NCBI GenBank assembly: GCA_030829985.1
Contig: JAURNW010000013.1
Coordinates: forward strand, 1-64,000
Origin: Gammaproteobacteria bacterium
GTDB taxonomy: Bacteria; Pseudomonadota; Gammaproteobacteria; Eutrophobiales; Eutrophobiaceae
Reading direction: 5' to 3'
DNA: 64,000 nucleotides
A model generated the notes under the pieces. That model saw only the letters and a program-made list of their open reading frames with translations. It was not told the origin of the DNA and made no database searches. The position numbers and the translations under genes were made by a program. Below are positions 1-8,085 of this stretch, piece after piece (the first letter of the stretch is position 1; the number at the start of each line of letters is the position of its first letter).

Positions 1-56
1 GTACGTCGACGAATATCACGTACGGTTTGTTCTGCACTTCTTTTATTTGTCATCAT
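1..56 (-). CDS. IS3-type transposase OrfA, N-terminal fragment (cut by window edge)
   Basis: The minus strand opens with ATG ATG behind a GAGGAAA ribosome site and reads MMTNKRSAEQTVRDIRRR up to the window edge. From memory, this lysine/arginine-rich start with the SAEQ.VRDIRR pattern is how many IS3-family OrfA (helix-turn-helix) proteins begin, just before the RRKYSAEEK segment. Only 18 codons are visible, so the family call rests on a short motif. The inverted repeat of the element should lie between here and about 100, but I could not recognise one. The second ATG (position 53) is an equally good start. Confidence 0.5.
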   Translation of the reverse strand, partial: MMTNKRSAEQTVRDIRRR

Positions 57-102
57 CGTTTCCTCTTCGGTTAACGATGAACGAAAACTATCTCTTAGGC
101 AA

Positions 103-303
103 TTAGGCTAATTGGTCCACATGGGGCTGACGGGGTACAAGACCATTCTTCCCTTCGACACCCTTGTCTAAACGTTGAATGATTGATTCAAGACGATCAT
201 TGTCCATTACATATGATTTTTCCTGTTCTGCTACAGCAATGGCCGAAAAAGACCAAATAAAAATTAGAACAATAACGAGTGATTTAACTAGTCTCGCAAA
301 CAT
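103..303 (-). CDS. Small secreted protein of unknown function (66 aa)
   Basis: The frame is open further upstream, but the ATG at 303 follows an AGGAGG ribosome site by six bases. That site itself overlaps an upstream in-frame ATG at 318. The product begins with a classic signal peptide (MFARLVKS, a hydrophobic stretch, then AIAVAEQ), leaving a mature part of about 40 residues. The mature part is charged, with a short amphipathic segment (RLESIIQRLDKG) and a proline-containing tail. No known domain is recognised. It stands alone between the transposase fragment and the divergent E1-alpha gene. It is likely periplasmic. Confidence 0.6.
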   Translation of the reverse strand: MFARLVKSLVIVLIFIWSFSAIAVAEQEKSYVMDNDRLESIIQRLDKGVEGKNGLVPRQPHVDQLA

Positions 304-488
304 CAAACTCCTCCTCATATTGAGAATATCCCCAGCATAAGTATGTGATTCCACAAAATTCATGCTATACAATTGACTTGCATATTGTATTTGAAATTCA
401 TCGTTCAGAAACAGACCAATGCTGAATAGTATGTGATAATTCGCTAGAACCGAAATTCTTTGATATAGATATTCAGGAGACCTTAGCA

Positions 489-1475
489 ATGCTATCTGAT
501 GTGAACACACTACAATGGCTATATGGAAGCATGTTCAAAAGCCGTTATTACGAAGAATGCATGGAAAAAGCCTATCTTGAAGGTAAACAGCCGGTCTTCA
601 ACATGGCCAACGGCCCGGTTCCTGGTGAGATGCACCTATCTAATGGACAGGAACCCTGTGCTGTCGGCGTTTGTGCCCATTTAAATGCTGATGATGCTGT
701 TTTTGCAACGCATCGGCCACATCATATTGCGATTGCTAAAGGCGTCAATTTAAAGGCAATGACTGCTGAAATTTTTGGCAAAAAGTCAGGCCTATCCGGC
801 GGACGCGGTGGGCATATGCATTTATTTGATCCCACTGTTAATTTTGCCTGTAGCGGCATTATAGCTGAAGGCATGGGACCTGCTGCAGGTGTTGCACTTG
901 CGCGGAAATTGCGTAATGAGCCTGGTATTGCTGTCGCCTTTATTGGCGAAGGTGCCGCTAATCAAGGTGCATTCCATGAAACTATGAATCTTGCCGCAGT
1001 CTGGAAACTCCCTTTTGTTTGTATTATTGAAGACAATGCATGGGGTATCTCTGTTTCAAAAACAGACGCAACATCAGTACCCAGAAACGATGTCCGCGCC
1101 GCATCCTACGGTATCCCTGGTGAATATATTGAAGGCAACGACCCCTTGGCTATCTACGATGCTGCTGAACGTGCGATCAAACGAGCACGTTCGGGACAAG
1201 GACCAAGTCTGATTGAAATTGAAACCTATCGTCTCGCTGGACACTTTATGGGAGATACTGAAGCTTACCGTCCGGAGGGTGAGAAGGATGAGCTTTTCTC
1301 AAAAGATCCTATTCCGAAATTTCGAAAGCATTTATTAGAGAGCGGTACACTGGATGAAACTGGCCTGAAGAAGATTGAAGAAGCTATGTATAAAGAGGTC
1401 GATGATGCATTTGAATTTGCCCGCTCAGCAGCCGAACCCGAACCCATAGAAGCCCTGGAAAAAGTCTTTGCTTAG
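489..1475 (+). CDS. Thiamine-dependent 2-oxoacid (pyruvate/acetoin) dehydrogenase E1 alpha subunit
   Basis: This 328-residue protein has the fold and length of E1-alpha subunits of pyruvate/acetoin dehydrogenase complexes. The thiamine-diphosphate motif is visible as GEGAANQG at residues 153-160, closing with the Asn of EDN at 183. GGRGGHMH near 104-111 and the phosphorylation-loop-like YRLAGH further on are also typical. An AGGAGA ribosome site precedes the ATG. E1-beta follows 14 bases after the stop and a lipoyl domain comes next, so this is one operon. The substrate cannot be read from sequence: pyruvate or acetoin are likeliest, and a branched-chain substrate is possible. Confidence 0.9.
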   Translation: MLSDVNTLQWLYGSMFKSRYYEECMEKAYLEGKQPVFNMANGPVPGEMHLSNGQEPCAVGVCAHLNADDAVFATHRPHHIAIAKGVNLKAMTAEIFGKKSGLSGGRGGHMHLFDPTVNFACSGIIAEGMGPAAGVALARKLRNEPGIAVAFIGEGAANQGAFHETMNLAAVWKLPFVCIIEDNAWGISVSKTDATSVPRNDVRAASYGIPGEYIEGNDPLAIYDAAERAIKRARSGQGPSLIEIETYRLAGHFMGDTEAYRPEGEKDELFSKDPIPKFRKHLLESGTLDETGLKKIEEAMYKEVDDAFEFARSAAEPEPIEALEKVFA

Positions 1476-1489
1476 GAGAGACAACAATC

Positions 1490-2509
1490 ATGTCCACAGT
1501 AAAACGTAAATTAACTATCGCCAAGGCAATTAGTGAGTCAATCTCTCTGGAGATGGAAGCCGATGAGAATGTATTTGTTATGGGCGAAGATATCGCCAAA
1601 CTTGGCGGCGTCTTTGGAACAACCACCGGGTTGTTGGATAAATTTGGACCCGAACGTGTCCGCGACACGCCTATTTCAGAAACAGCCTTTATTGGGGCTG
1701 CTGTTGGTGCTGCAGCTGTCGGTATGCGACCTATTGTTGAATTAATGTTTGTCGATTTTTTCGGTGTTTGTATGGATGCAATCTACAATCTGGCAGCGAA
1801 AAACTGTTATTTTTCAGGCGGCAATCAACCTATACCCATGGTGTTAATGACCTCTGTTGGTGGTGGGTACGGTGATGCCGGACAACATAGTCAATGTCTA
1901 TACGGTACTTTTGCACATCTGCCAGGAATGAAAGTGGTTATACCTTCAAATGCCTACGATGCAAAAGGATTGATGCATACTGCAGTAGTTGATAATAACC
2001 CCGTAATTTTTATGTTACATAAAAACCTTCAAGGCATGGGCTGGTTAGGCACAGAAAAAAAATCTATCGTTGATGTGCCTAAAGAAATCTATGGTGTCCC
2101 TTTTGGTAAAGCGGCAATCGTTCGTAAAGGTAAAGACATAACGCTGGTTGGTCTTGGCGTAACGGTGCATATGGCATTAGACGCTGCAAATAAATTAGAA
2201 AAAGAAGGTGTCGATGCCGAAGTCATAGATTTGCGTAGTCTGGTGCCACTTGATCGCGAAACTATTTTTAACTCTGTCTCAAAAACAGGCAGGCTATTAG
2301 TGATAGATGATGACTACATTAGTTATGGTGTGACAGGTGAAATCATCTCGTCCGTTGCAGAACAAGATAGCAGTGTATTCAAAACATCACCACAACGAAT
2401 TGCCTACCCAGATATTCCAATTCCTTTTACCAGACCGATGGAACAGTTCGCTTTACCTAACAAAGATAAAATTTTTAATACTGCAAAAGAAATGATGGAG
2501 GGTAAATAA
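1490..2509 (+). CDS. 2-oxoacid (pyruvate/acetoin) dehydrogenase E1 beta subunit
   Basis: The 339-residue product matches E1-beta subunits throughout. It has an N-terminal pyrimidine-binding thiamine domain (GEDIAKLGGVFGTT, then the FIGAAVGAAAVGMRPIVE block). It also has a C-terminal transketolase-like domain (VTLVGLGVTVHMALDAA, EVIDLRSLVPLD, LLVIDDD). Together with E1-alpha it would form the alpha2beta2 decarboxylase that transfers the acyl group to a lipoyl arm. A ribosome site AGGAGAG lies just upstream of the ATG. The gene is five bases from the lipoyl-domain gene, which implies translational coupling. Confidence 0.9.
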   Translation: MSTVKRKLTIAKAISESISLEMEADENVFVMGEDIAKLGGVFGTTTGLLDKFGPERVRDTPISETAFIGAAVGAAAVGMRPIVELMFVDFFGVCMDAIYNLAAKNCYFSGGNQPIPMVLMTSVGGGYGDAGQHSQCLYGTFAHLPGMKVVIPSNAYDAKGLMHTAVVDNNPVIFMLHKNLQGMGWLGTEKKSIVDVPKEIYGVPFGKAAIVRKGKDITLVGLGVTVHMALDAANKLEKEGVDAEVIDLRSLVPLDRETIFNSVSKTGRLLVIDDDYISYGVTGEIISSVAEQDSSVFKTSPQRIAYPDIPIPFTRPMEQFALPNKDKIFNTAKEMMEGK

Positions 2510-2514
2510 CTGGG

Positions 2515-2742
2515 ATGAATATAATCATTACAAATGACATCGTAGAAGACGGCGCAGAAGCGGTCGTGGCTACCTGGTATTTCGAAGATGGTGATGAAGT
2601 AGAAAAGGATGCGGTTCTGGCAGATATTATGATCGAAAAAGCATCGCTCGAACTAACGGCCCCCTGCTCTGGTAAACTCACCATCAAAAAGGAAGAAGAA
2701 GAATTAGTAAGAGAAGGTGATGTAATAGCTACTATTGAATAG
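2515..2742 (+). CDS. Stand-alone lipoyl (biotinyl/lipoyl-attachment) domain protein
   Basis: At 75 residues this is a single lipoyl domain and nothing else. It shows the paired hydrophobic beta strands, and the swinging-arm lysine is K42 in IMIEKASLEL, equivalent to the ETDKA lysine of E2 proteins. GDVIATIE closes the fold. It has neither the E1/E3-binding linker domain nor the E2 acyltransferase domain, and neither E2 nor E3 is encoded nearby. It presumably accepts the acyl group from the E1 pair, with the rest of the complex encoded elsewhere. Biotin attachment is possible but the EKA context favours lipoate. Confidence 0.85.
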   Translation: MNIIITNDIVEDGAEAVVATWYFEDGDEVEKDAVLADIMIEKASLELTAPCSGKLTIKKEEEELVREGDVIATIE

Positions 2743-2752
2743 TATTAAACTA

Positions 2753-3535
2753 TTAAGCCCGGTCTTGTATATCACTCTTTCCGTCTGTTATTAAATCTTC
2801 CCATTTTTTAACTCGAGCTAGCGTTGTCTGAATAAAGGGACTGCGGCGTATGAGCCACATAAAACCATCGGCAACTGCTTTTCCTGGTTGTCGTAATGGC
2901 CTTTCAAACTGAATAAGCAGTATAATTCTATCTTCTTCAGTGTCATTCCAAACCTCGTGATAATAAGTATCATCAAAGATAAAGCATTTACCTTCTTGCC
3001 ATTCATACTCTTTATCATCTACAGATATACGACAACCTTTTACTTTAGGAATCGTTAAGCCCAAATGACAAGTTATAGTACCTTTAGTAGGACCATAATG
3101 CCTTGGCAAATGTGTACCTGGGGCATGCACAGAATAAAAGGCAGAGATTAGACCGGGCACTTTTTCCGCCTCACGTGCAGTAACCGGACATAAATTAGCA
3201 TTTCGTTGAAACTTATAATTGTATCCCCAGATAAAGAGTGACTGCCATTTATTATCGACCGCAATACGATCATGATCAGGAGACACATCTCTCAATGGAG
3301 GTATCTTGTCACGTTCAAGCATCATATTCATTGCTTCAGCACGGATTGCTTCGTAATGCATTTCTAGTGAGCTAGACCATGGGAATGTCTCATTATTAAA
3401 TACGGGGGGATTGCCTACTTTTGAAAATAACCCAATAAACCAATGGATAGGGGGGCGGATATAAAAACCAATCCAGAAAACGGTACGACGCAATAGATAA
3501 GCAATAAAACCTAAACTTTTATTAAAAATATTCAT
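2753..3535 (-). CDS. Aspartyl/asparaginyl beta-hydroxylase family protein (LpxO-like)
   Basis: This is a 260-residue Fe(II)/2-oxoglutarate oxygenase of the Asp/Asn-hydroxylase family. The iron ligands expected for the family are present: H146 in RHYGPT and H193 in HEVWNDT. The conserved CHLGL and FIFDDT segments lie between them. A hydrophobic N-terminus (residues 8-38) suggests membrane association, as in LpxO, which hydroxylates lipid A acyl chains. A protein or lipid substrate cannot be told apart here. It converges on the lipoyl gene with only ten bases between the stop codons. Confidence 0.85.
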   Translation of the reverse strand: MNIFNKSLGFIAYLLRRTVFWIGFYIRPPIHWFIGLFSKVGNPPVFNNETFPWSSSLEMHYEAIRAEAMNMMLERDKIPPLRDVSPDHDRIAVDNKWQSLFIWGYNYKFQRNANLCPVTAREAEKVPGLISAFYSVHAPGTHLPRHYGPTKGTITCHLGLTIPKVKGCRISVDDKEYEWQEGKCFIFDDTYYHEVWNDTEEDRIILLIQFERPLRQPGKAVADGFMWLIRRSPFIQTTLARVKKWEDLITDGKSDIQDRA

Positions 3536-3617
3536 TTTCTACATCTATACAAAGTCGTTCTAAAAACAGTTTTCTACAGTAAATTGCCGTTTAATAATTA
3601 ATTGTGTTTTAGCAAAC

Positions 3618-5108
3618 TTAAACTATATATCCGTATCGTGAGTTATCACGAAGCTCTGGCTCGTTCGCATAAGCCTGTTTTAATTTGCTTATCCCATCTA
3701 TGCCAGTAGCGTTAAGTGCCATTTCAGGTTCAAGATTATATAACTTTGCTGAATTCAAACCAAAGATCTTATTTTTGACCTCACCATCTGCGGACCCTAA
3801 TGGAGAAAAGCCATGCTTTTTTTGCATATCCTCAGGGATTTCCAGTCGACGAAAGGCCTCTATCTGCCATTGCGGAGAACCATACCAGACAGAATCGGTT
3901 CCCCAGACTACACGGTTAACTCCCAAACCTTTTATAAGTGTGCCGACCAAAGCGGCAGCAAAACGTGGATTAGCTGTCGCTGAATTAGCAAAGCAGGTAC
4001 CAAGGTCGGCATAGACATTGTTCACGCCATACTTTTCTGGAATACGTGCTAAATCACTGGCCCATTTTATCTCCCCGGTCGCTTCAAATTCTGCCAGAGC
4101 CTTGTCTGGCAGTTCAAAAGCAGGACGTAAACATGCGTGATAAATTATAAAATTCATTTGCGGCCAGTCTTTAGCAGCTTTACCTATATCCCAGGCTGAT
4201 GCGTGTTTCCAAACATCAGGCCAGCTTGTTTCATAATCTGCTGGCATTAAGCCTTTATGAATCGCCAGATTAGTAATCCCTGCCCTTACTGCTTTTTCAT
4301 AAAATGGGTACATTAATTCTTCATCATCCAGGCGCCAGGGGTACTTCGTTGTGGATGTTAGTGGATCGCCAATCGTATACGCCTTCCATGAATCAGTATG
4401 TCCGTTCGCAATAACTTCTGTTACCTTCTCCAGCCAACCTTCCTGTTTAGGAGTTATCACAAAATGCCCATACATGCGTCGCGTGCCGGCCAACTTATTT
4501 ATCGTATCCACTGCTCCTCTGATTTGATCATTTGCCAAAAACCACCAACTTGGGTCATCAAACGGTGCGCCGCTTAATAAGGCAATTTTTGTATCGCTAT
4601 TTAAAAATATTTGACGAATAAAATTCTGAAATTTTAAATCACTAAGCGTTAATTGTTCTCTGCTTAAACCGGCTTCCCAGTGGTCAGCCGCAAAAAGTGG
4701 AATATTTAACAACCCTTCATGTCTAAACTCATCGTGTACAAAATGAGTTTGATCATCAAAAATAAATTGATCTTTTAATGCATTAACACGCGCGATTGCA
4801 CGTTCGGGTTCTGCCGCCTCGGCATTATTGAGCATGAATACAGGACCAAAGACTTCATTCATTGCTAAAAATGCAGCTGCCATACCTGAGGCACTTGTTA
4901 GAAATTGACGCCGATTCAAGCCGAGTTTTTTCCCGTGCTCGTCTGCAAGTTGTTTGATTCTGGCTTCTACCAGTGCTTGTTGTGCGGTTTGTGGTGAAGG
5001 ATTAAATTCACCATTAGAAATTATTTGTGTCGGTACGGGAGAGCGAAATGCATCTGTTTGCGCTGACTTGAACTGTTTTAATTCTTCATCGCTGAAAATT
5101 TGTGTCAT
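3618..5108 (-). CDS. Tat-exported amidohydrolase-family protein
   Basis: The protein has a twin-arginine signal (NRRQFLTSASG at about residues 65-75) followed by a hydrophobic stretch, so it should be exported folded. About 65 hydrophilic residues precede the Tat motif, an unusually long n-region. The mature part resembles the amidohydrolase-2 TIM-barrel family: a histidine-containing strand near the start (QTHFVHDEF), YHACLRP in the middle and WGTDSVWYGSP near the end, where the metal-binding Asp is expected. The substrate is unknown. A GTG at 5111 could also start it, but the ATG at 5108 is preferred. The C-terminus is aromatic (YGYIV). Confidence 0.8.
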   Translation of the reverse strand: MTQIFSDEELKQFKSAQTDAFRSPVPTQIISNGEFNPSPQTAQQALVEARIKQLADEHGKKLGLNRRQFLTSASGMAAAFLAMNEVFGPVFMLNNAEAAEPERAIARVNALKDQFIFDDQTHFVHDEFRHEGLLNIPLFAADHWEAGLSREQLTLSDLKFQNFIRQIFLNSDTKIALLSGAPFDDPSWWFLANDQIRGAVDTINKLAGTRRMYGHFVITPKQEGWLEKVTEVIANGHTDSWKAYTIGDPLTSTTKYPWRLDDEELMYPFYEKAVRAGITNLAIHKGLMPADYETSWPDVWKHASAWDIGKAAKDWPQMNFIIYHACLRPAFELPDKALAEFEATGEIKWASDLARIPEKYGVNNVYADLGTCFANSATANPRFAAALVGTLIKGLGVNRVVWGTDSVWYGSPQWQIEAFRRLEIPEDMQKKHGFSPLGSADGEVKNKIFGLNSAKLYNLEPEMALNATGIDGISKLKQAYANEPELRDNSRYGYIV

Positions 5109-5280
5109 CACCTTTCCCCATGTGTATTTTATGAGTTACTATTTATTTTTATTATTATTGTATTCGCTTTGTATACTATTTTTAAGCGTGTAAGCATATT
5201 TTATATCGCGTTGAAGAAACAATTAATAAAGTTAATTAAATGCAAAACAGCCTATATATAATCTATTAAGGACATAATTT

Positions 5281-5982
5281 ATGAAATCATATTTACGTGC
5301 AACATTTGTTAAATTTATTGGGTTGCTCTTGTTGTCAGTTTCTGCACATGCAGAAATCAATACCGAAATCAGACAGCTTCAAAAGGAATGGTCACATATA
5401 AAATATAATACCGAGCAAAAAGAACAGGAAGTTGCGCTTGAAACATTATCCAGAAAAGCAGCAACAATAAGACAGAACCAGACAAATAATGCCGACGCCT
5501 ACTTATGGGAAGGCATCATTTTATCAACTTATGCCGGGTCGATAGGCACCTTAAGGGCATTAGATGCCGTCAACCATTCTCGTGATGCTTTGGAGCAATC
5601 ATTAAAGCTTGACCCATTGGCTTCGAATGGAGCTGCTAATACATATCTAGGCACCTTATACTTTCTGGTGCCGGAATGGCCTATTGCATTTGGTGATTTT
5701 GAACTGGCTAAAAAATATCTGGATAAGGCGATCGAACTCAACCCCGATGATATTGACGCTAATTACTTTTATGGTGATTTTCTTAGAAAACAAAAGAAAT
5801 ACCAACAAGCTGAAGCGGCTTATTTAAAAGCAATTTCAGCGCCTGCCCGGCCCGGTAGAGAACTCGCTGACAAAGGTAGACGCGATGAAGCACACAAACG
5901 GCTAGAAAAATTAAGAAAGAGAATGTCTGCTATTCCACCACCAAGAGTAAATTTGGAATTTGGAGAGCAATCTACTGTTTAA
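5281..5982 (+). CDS. Periplasmic TPR-repeat protein
   Basis: A signal peptide (cleavage near SAHAEIN) precedes a helical protein of 233 residues. A clear tetratricopeptide repeat lies around residues 140-185 (FELAKKYLDKAIELNPDDIDANYFYGDFLRKQKKYQQAEAAY region), with degenerate repeats before it (the AYLWEGIIL segment and ALEQSLKLDP). It probably mediates protein-protein contacts in the periplasm. The 3' end overlaps the convergent PQQ-dehydrogenase gene by 11 bases. Whether it serves that dehydrogenase is not shown by the sequence. Confidence 0.8.
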   Translation: MKSYLRATFVKFIGLLLLSVSAHAEINTEIRQLQKEWSHIKYNTEQKEQEVALETLSRKAATIRQNQTNNADAYLWEGIILSTYAGSIGTLRALDAVNHSRDALEQSLKLDPLASNGAANTYLGTLYFLVPEWPIAFGDFELAKKYLDKAIELNPDDIDANYFYGDFLRKQKKYQQAEAAYLKAISAPARPGRELADKGRRDEAHKRLEKLRKRMSAIPPPRVNLEFGEQSTV

Positions 5983-7843
5983 GTCGAAAAACAAGAATTT
6001 CATCACCCATCGCATATTTAAACAAACCACTACCACCGGACGCTACGGCAATATATTGCGTGCCATTTGATTTATAAGTGATCGGTGGGGCATTTACACC
6101 ATACTGACTTTTGTATTGCCAAAGCTGCTTACCTGTCTTTGCTTCATAGGCATTAAAATTACCATTGCCTTCCCCAGCGAAAAGTAAACCACCTGCCGTT
6201 GCCATTACACCACCGACCATCGGTTGATCAGTTTTCACTTCCCATTTGATTTTGCCGCTAGTGAGATCAACTGACGTTATATTTCCCCAGGTTGGATCTG
6301 TCGTCGGCTTAAAGAAAGTGAAGCTCGACCATGGTTTACCTGGTTCAGGCGTCAACTTTTTAGAATAAAATTTGGCTGCTGTATAGATACCTGCAATGAA
6401 CATAGAATTTAATTCAGGATAATACGCAGCGGGTGACCATGTCGTTGCACCAAAGGTGCTCGGCGCAATACGCACGCCTTCTTCTACTGGTCTAGCGAAT
6501 ATATTTTCTTGCGGCACGAATGCATCTGACCGCATAAGTAGTTCACCTGTTGCTCTATCATGAACAAACAACCAACCCGTTTTACTCGCTTGAGAAACAG
6601 CCTTTGTTGTTTTGCCATCTTTTACAAAATCGATTAACACCGGTGGACTCGCAACATCATATCCCCATCGATCGTGAGGTACTTGCTGATAGGCCCATTT
6701 AAGTTTACCGGTATTCACATCAACAGCGACCAAACTAACCGTATTTCGGCTATCTCCAGGCCGAGTTGAGTCTTCCATCTGAGGTGATGGATTACCTGTA
6801 CCAAAATAAAGTAAACCTAACTCGGTATCCAATGCCGGGGTAGTCCAGATTGAACCTCCACCTAACTTCCATGAATCTTTATATTTCTCGTAGTTAGCTT
6901 TTTCACTTTCTATATCGCGGTTAAAACTTTCACCACCGGATGAAGCTTCAACCCAATCACCAGCCCAATCTTCTTCAGAAGCGCTATACCAACGCCAAAT
7001 TTCTTTACCTGTATTAACATCATAAGCCATCATGAAACCACGTAAGCCATGACCACCACCAGCAAAACCACCGACAGCCAGTGTAGGCTCACCATCTTGC
7101 TCAACTTCCATATGCAAACCGTAACCGGCACCGGTAATGCCAACAAAGACCTTGCCATCGTAGACTTGTGGAGCAAGACTCGCGCTATGTCCGGAAGCAC
7201 CGGTCATTACTGCACCTTTTAATTCTTCCATATTCGAAATCGGATTCATTTTTTCGTCGATGCCTAAGTTAATATCTGAGATAGGAACATCCCATAACTT
7301 TTCACCTGTTTTTTGATCTAACGCAATTAACCGGGCATCGATGGTAACAGTAAACACTTTACCGTTAGCAACAGCAGGTCCTCGGTTGGCAGGTCCACAA
7401 CAAAATTTATCTCCCTTCAGATCATGTCTGTAGCGCCAGACCTCTTGCCCATTTTCTGCGTTCAGCGAAATAACATCATTCAAGGGTGTTGTAATAAACA
7501 TAACCCCATCAATAACGATAGGACTGGTTTGAAAGGTTTTTTTAATGCCCGTTTGGTAAGACCATGCTAATTCAAGCTGGTCTACATTTTTTGTGGTTAT
7601 TTGATTCAGTTCACTGAAGCGGTGATTTGCATAATTATTCCCATATTTAGACCAATCGACCGATTCACTATCAGCAATGGGGTTTTCGTTTATCTCTTCT
7701 TTTGCAACAGCCTGAATTGAGGGAGGGGCAACAGCGGATGTTTTTGAATCTGTATCGCCACTTTCAGAACAGGCTGAGAGGAAAAATGTAAATATTGTAT
7801 AGATAATGATCTTGGGAAATAGGCGATTCAGTTCGAGTTTCAT
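5972..7843 (-). CDS. PQQ-dependent alcohol dehydrogenase-like quinoprotein (lipoprotein)
   Basis: This 623-residue eight-bladed propeller quinoprotein oxidises an alcohol, aldose or related substrate in the periplasm. A lipobox LSAC places the lipidated cysteine at C25. The vicinal disulfide over PQQ is CC148-149 (FCCGPANRG). The metal-binding Asn is N351 in GTGNPSP, and RPGDS follows. The segment that carries the catalytic Asp reads PHDRWGYD (389-396), whereas methanol and ethanol dehydrogenases read W-D-Y/F there. No CxxCH heme site is present, so a separate cytochrome or ubiquinone pathway must take the electrons. The PQQ operon lies about 52 kb away. Confidence 0.88.
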   Translation of the reverse strand: MKLELNRLFPKIIIYTIFTFFLSACSESGDTDSKTSAVAPPSIQAVAKEEINENPIADSESVDWSKYGNNYANHRFSELNQITTKNVDQLELAWSYQTGIKKTFQTSPIVIDGVMFITTPLNDVISLNAENGQEVWRYRHDLKGDKFCCGPANRGPAVANGKVFTVTIDARLIALDQKTGEKLWDVPISDINLGIDEKMNPISNMEELKGAVMTGASGHSASLAPQVYDGKVFVGITGAGYGLHMEVEQDGEPTLAVGGFAGGGHGLRGFMMAYDVNTGKEIWRWYSASEEDWAGDWVEASSGGESFNRDIESEKANYEKYKDSWKLGGGSIWTTPALDTELGLLYFGTGNPSPQMEDSTRPGDSRNTVSLVAVDVNTGKLKWAYQQVPHDRWGYDVASPPVLIDFVKDGKTTKAVSQASKTGWLFVHDRATGELLMRSDAFVPQENIFARPVEEGVRIAPSTFGATTWSPAAYYPELNSMFIAGIYTAAKFYSKKLTPEPGKPWSSFTFFKPTTDPTWGNITSVDLTSGKIKWEVKTDQPMVGGVMATAGGLLFAGEGNGNFNAYEAKTGKQLWQYKSQYGVNAPPITYKSNGTQYIAVASGGSGLFKYAMGDEILVFRLKQ

Positions 7844-8085
7844 GAATTTTAATCCTGTTTTGGTGTTTCGATGTTATAACTTATTGTTAATCAACAACAA
7901 TATTGGCTTTTGCTACCAATTTTCATGCGCAGAGTGTAACTGATTGTAAAAATTTTATCTATCACAACGCTTACAATGATTTTTCGGTTTCAGGTGCACA
8001 TCAGTAATTCATTTTACGGTTTTTAAATTTTATTATTCATAGTCATAAATCAATTTCTATGATTAAAATAATCACACATGTTTAT

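Noticed and set aside
2737..2752. A terminator between the lipoyl gene and the hydroxylase gene
   Set aside because: A small AATAGT/ACTATT stem exists but no T run follows on either strand.
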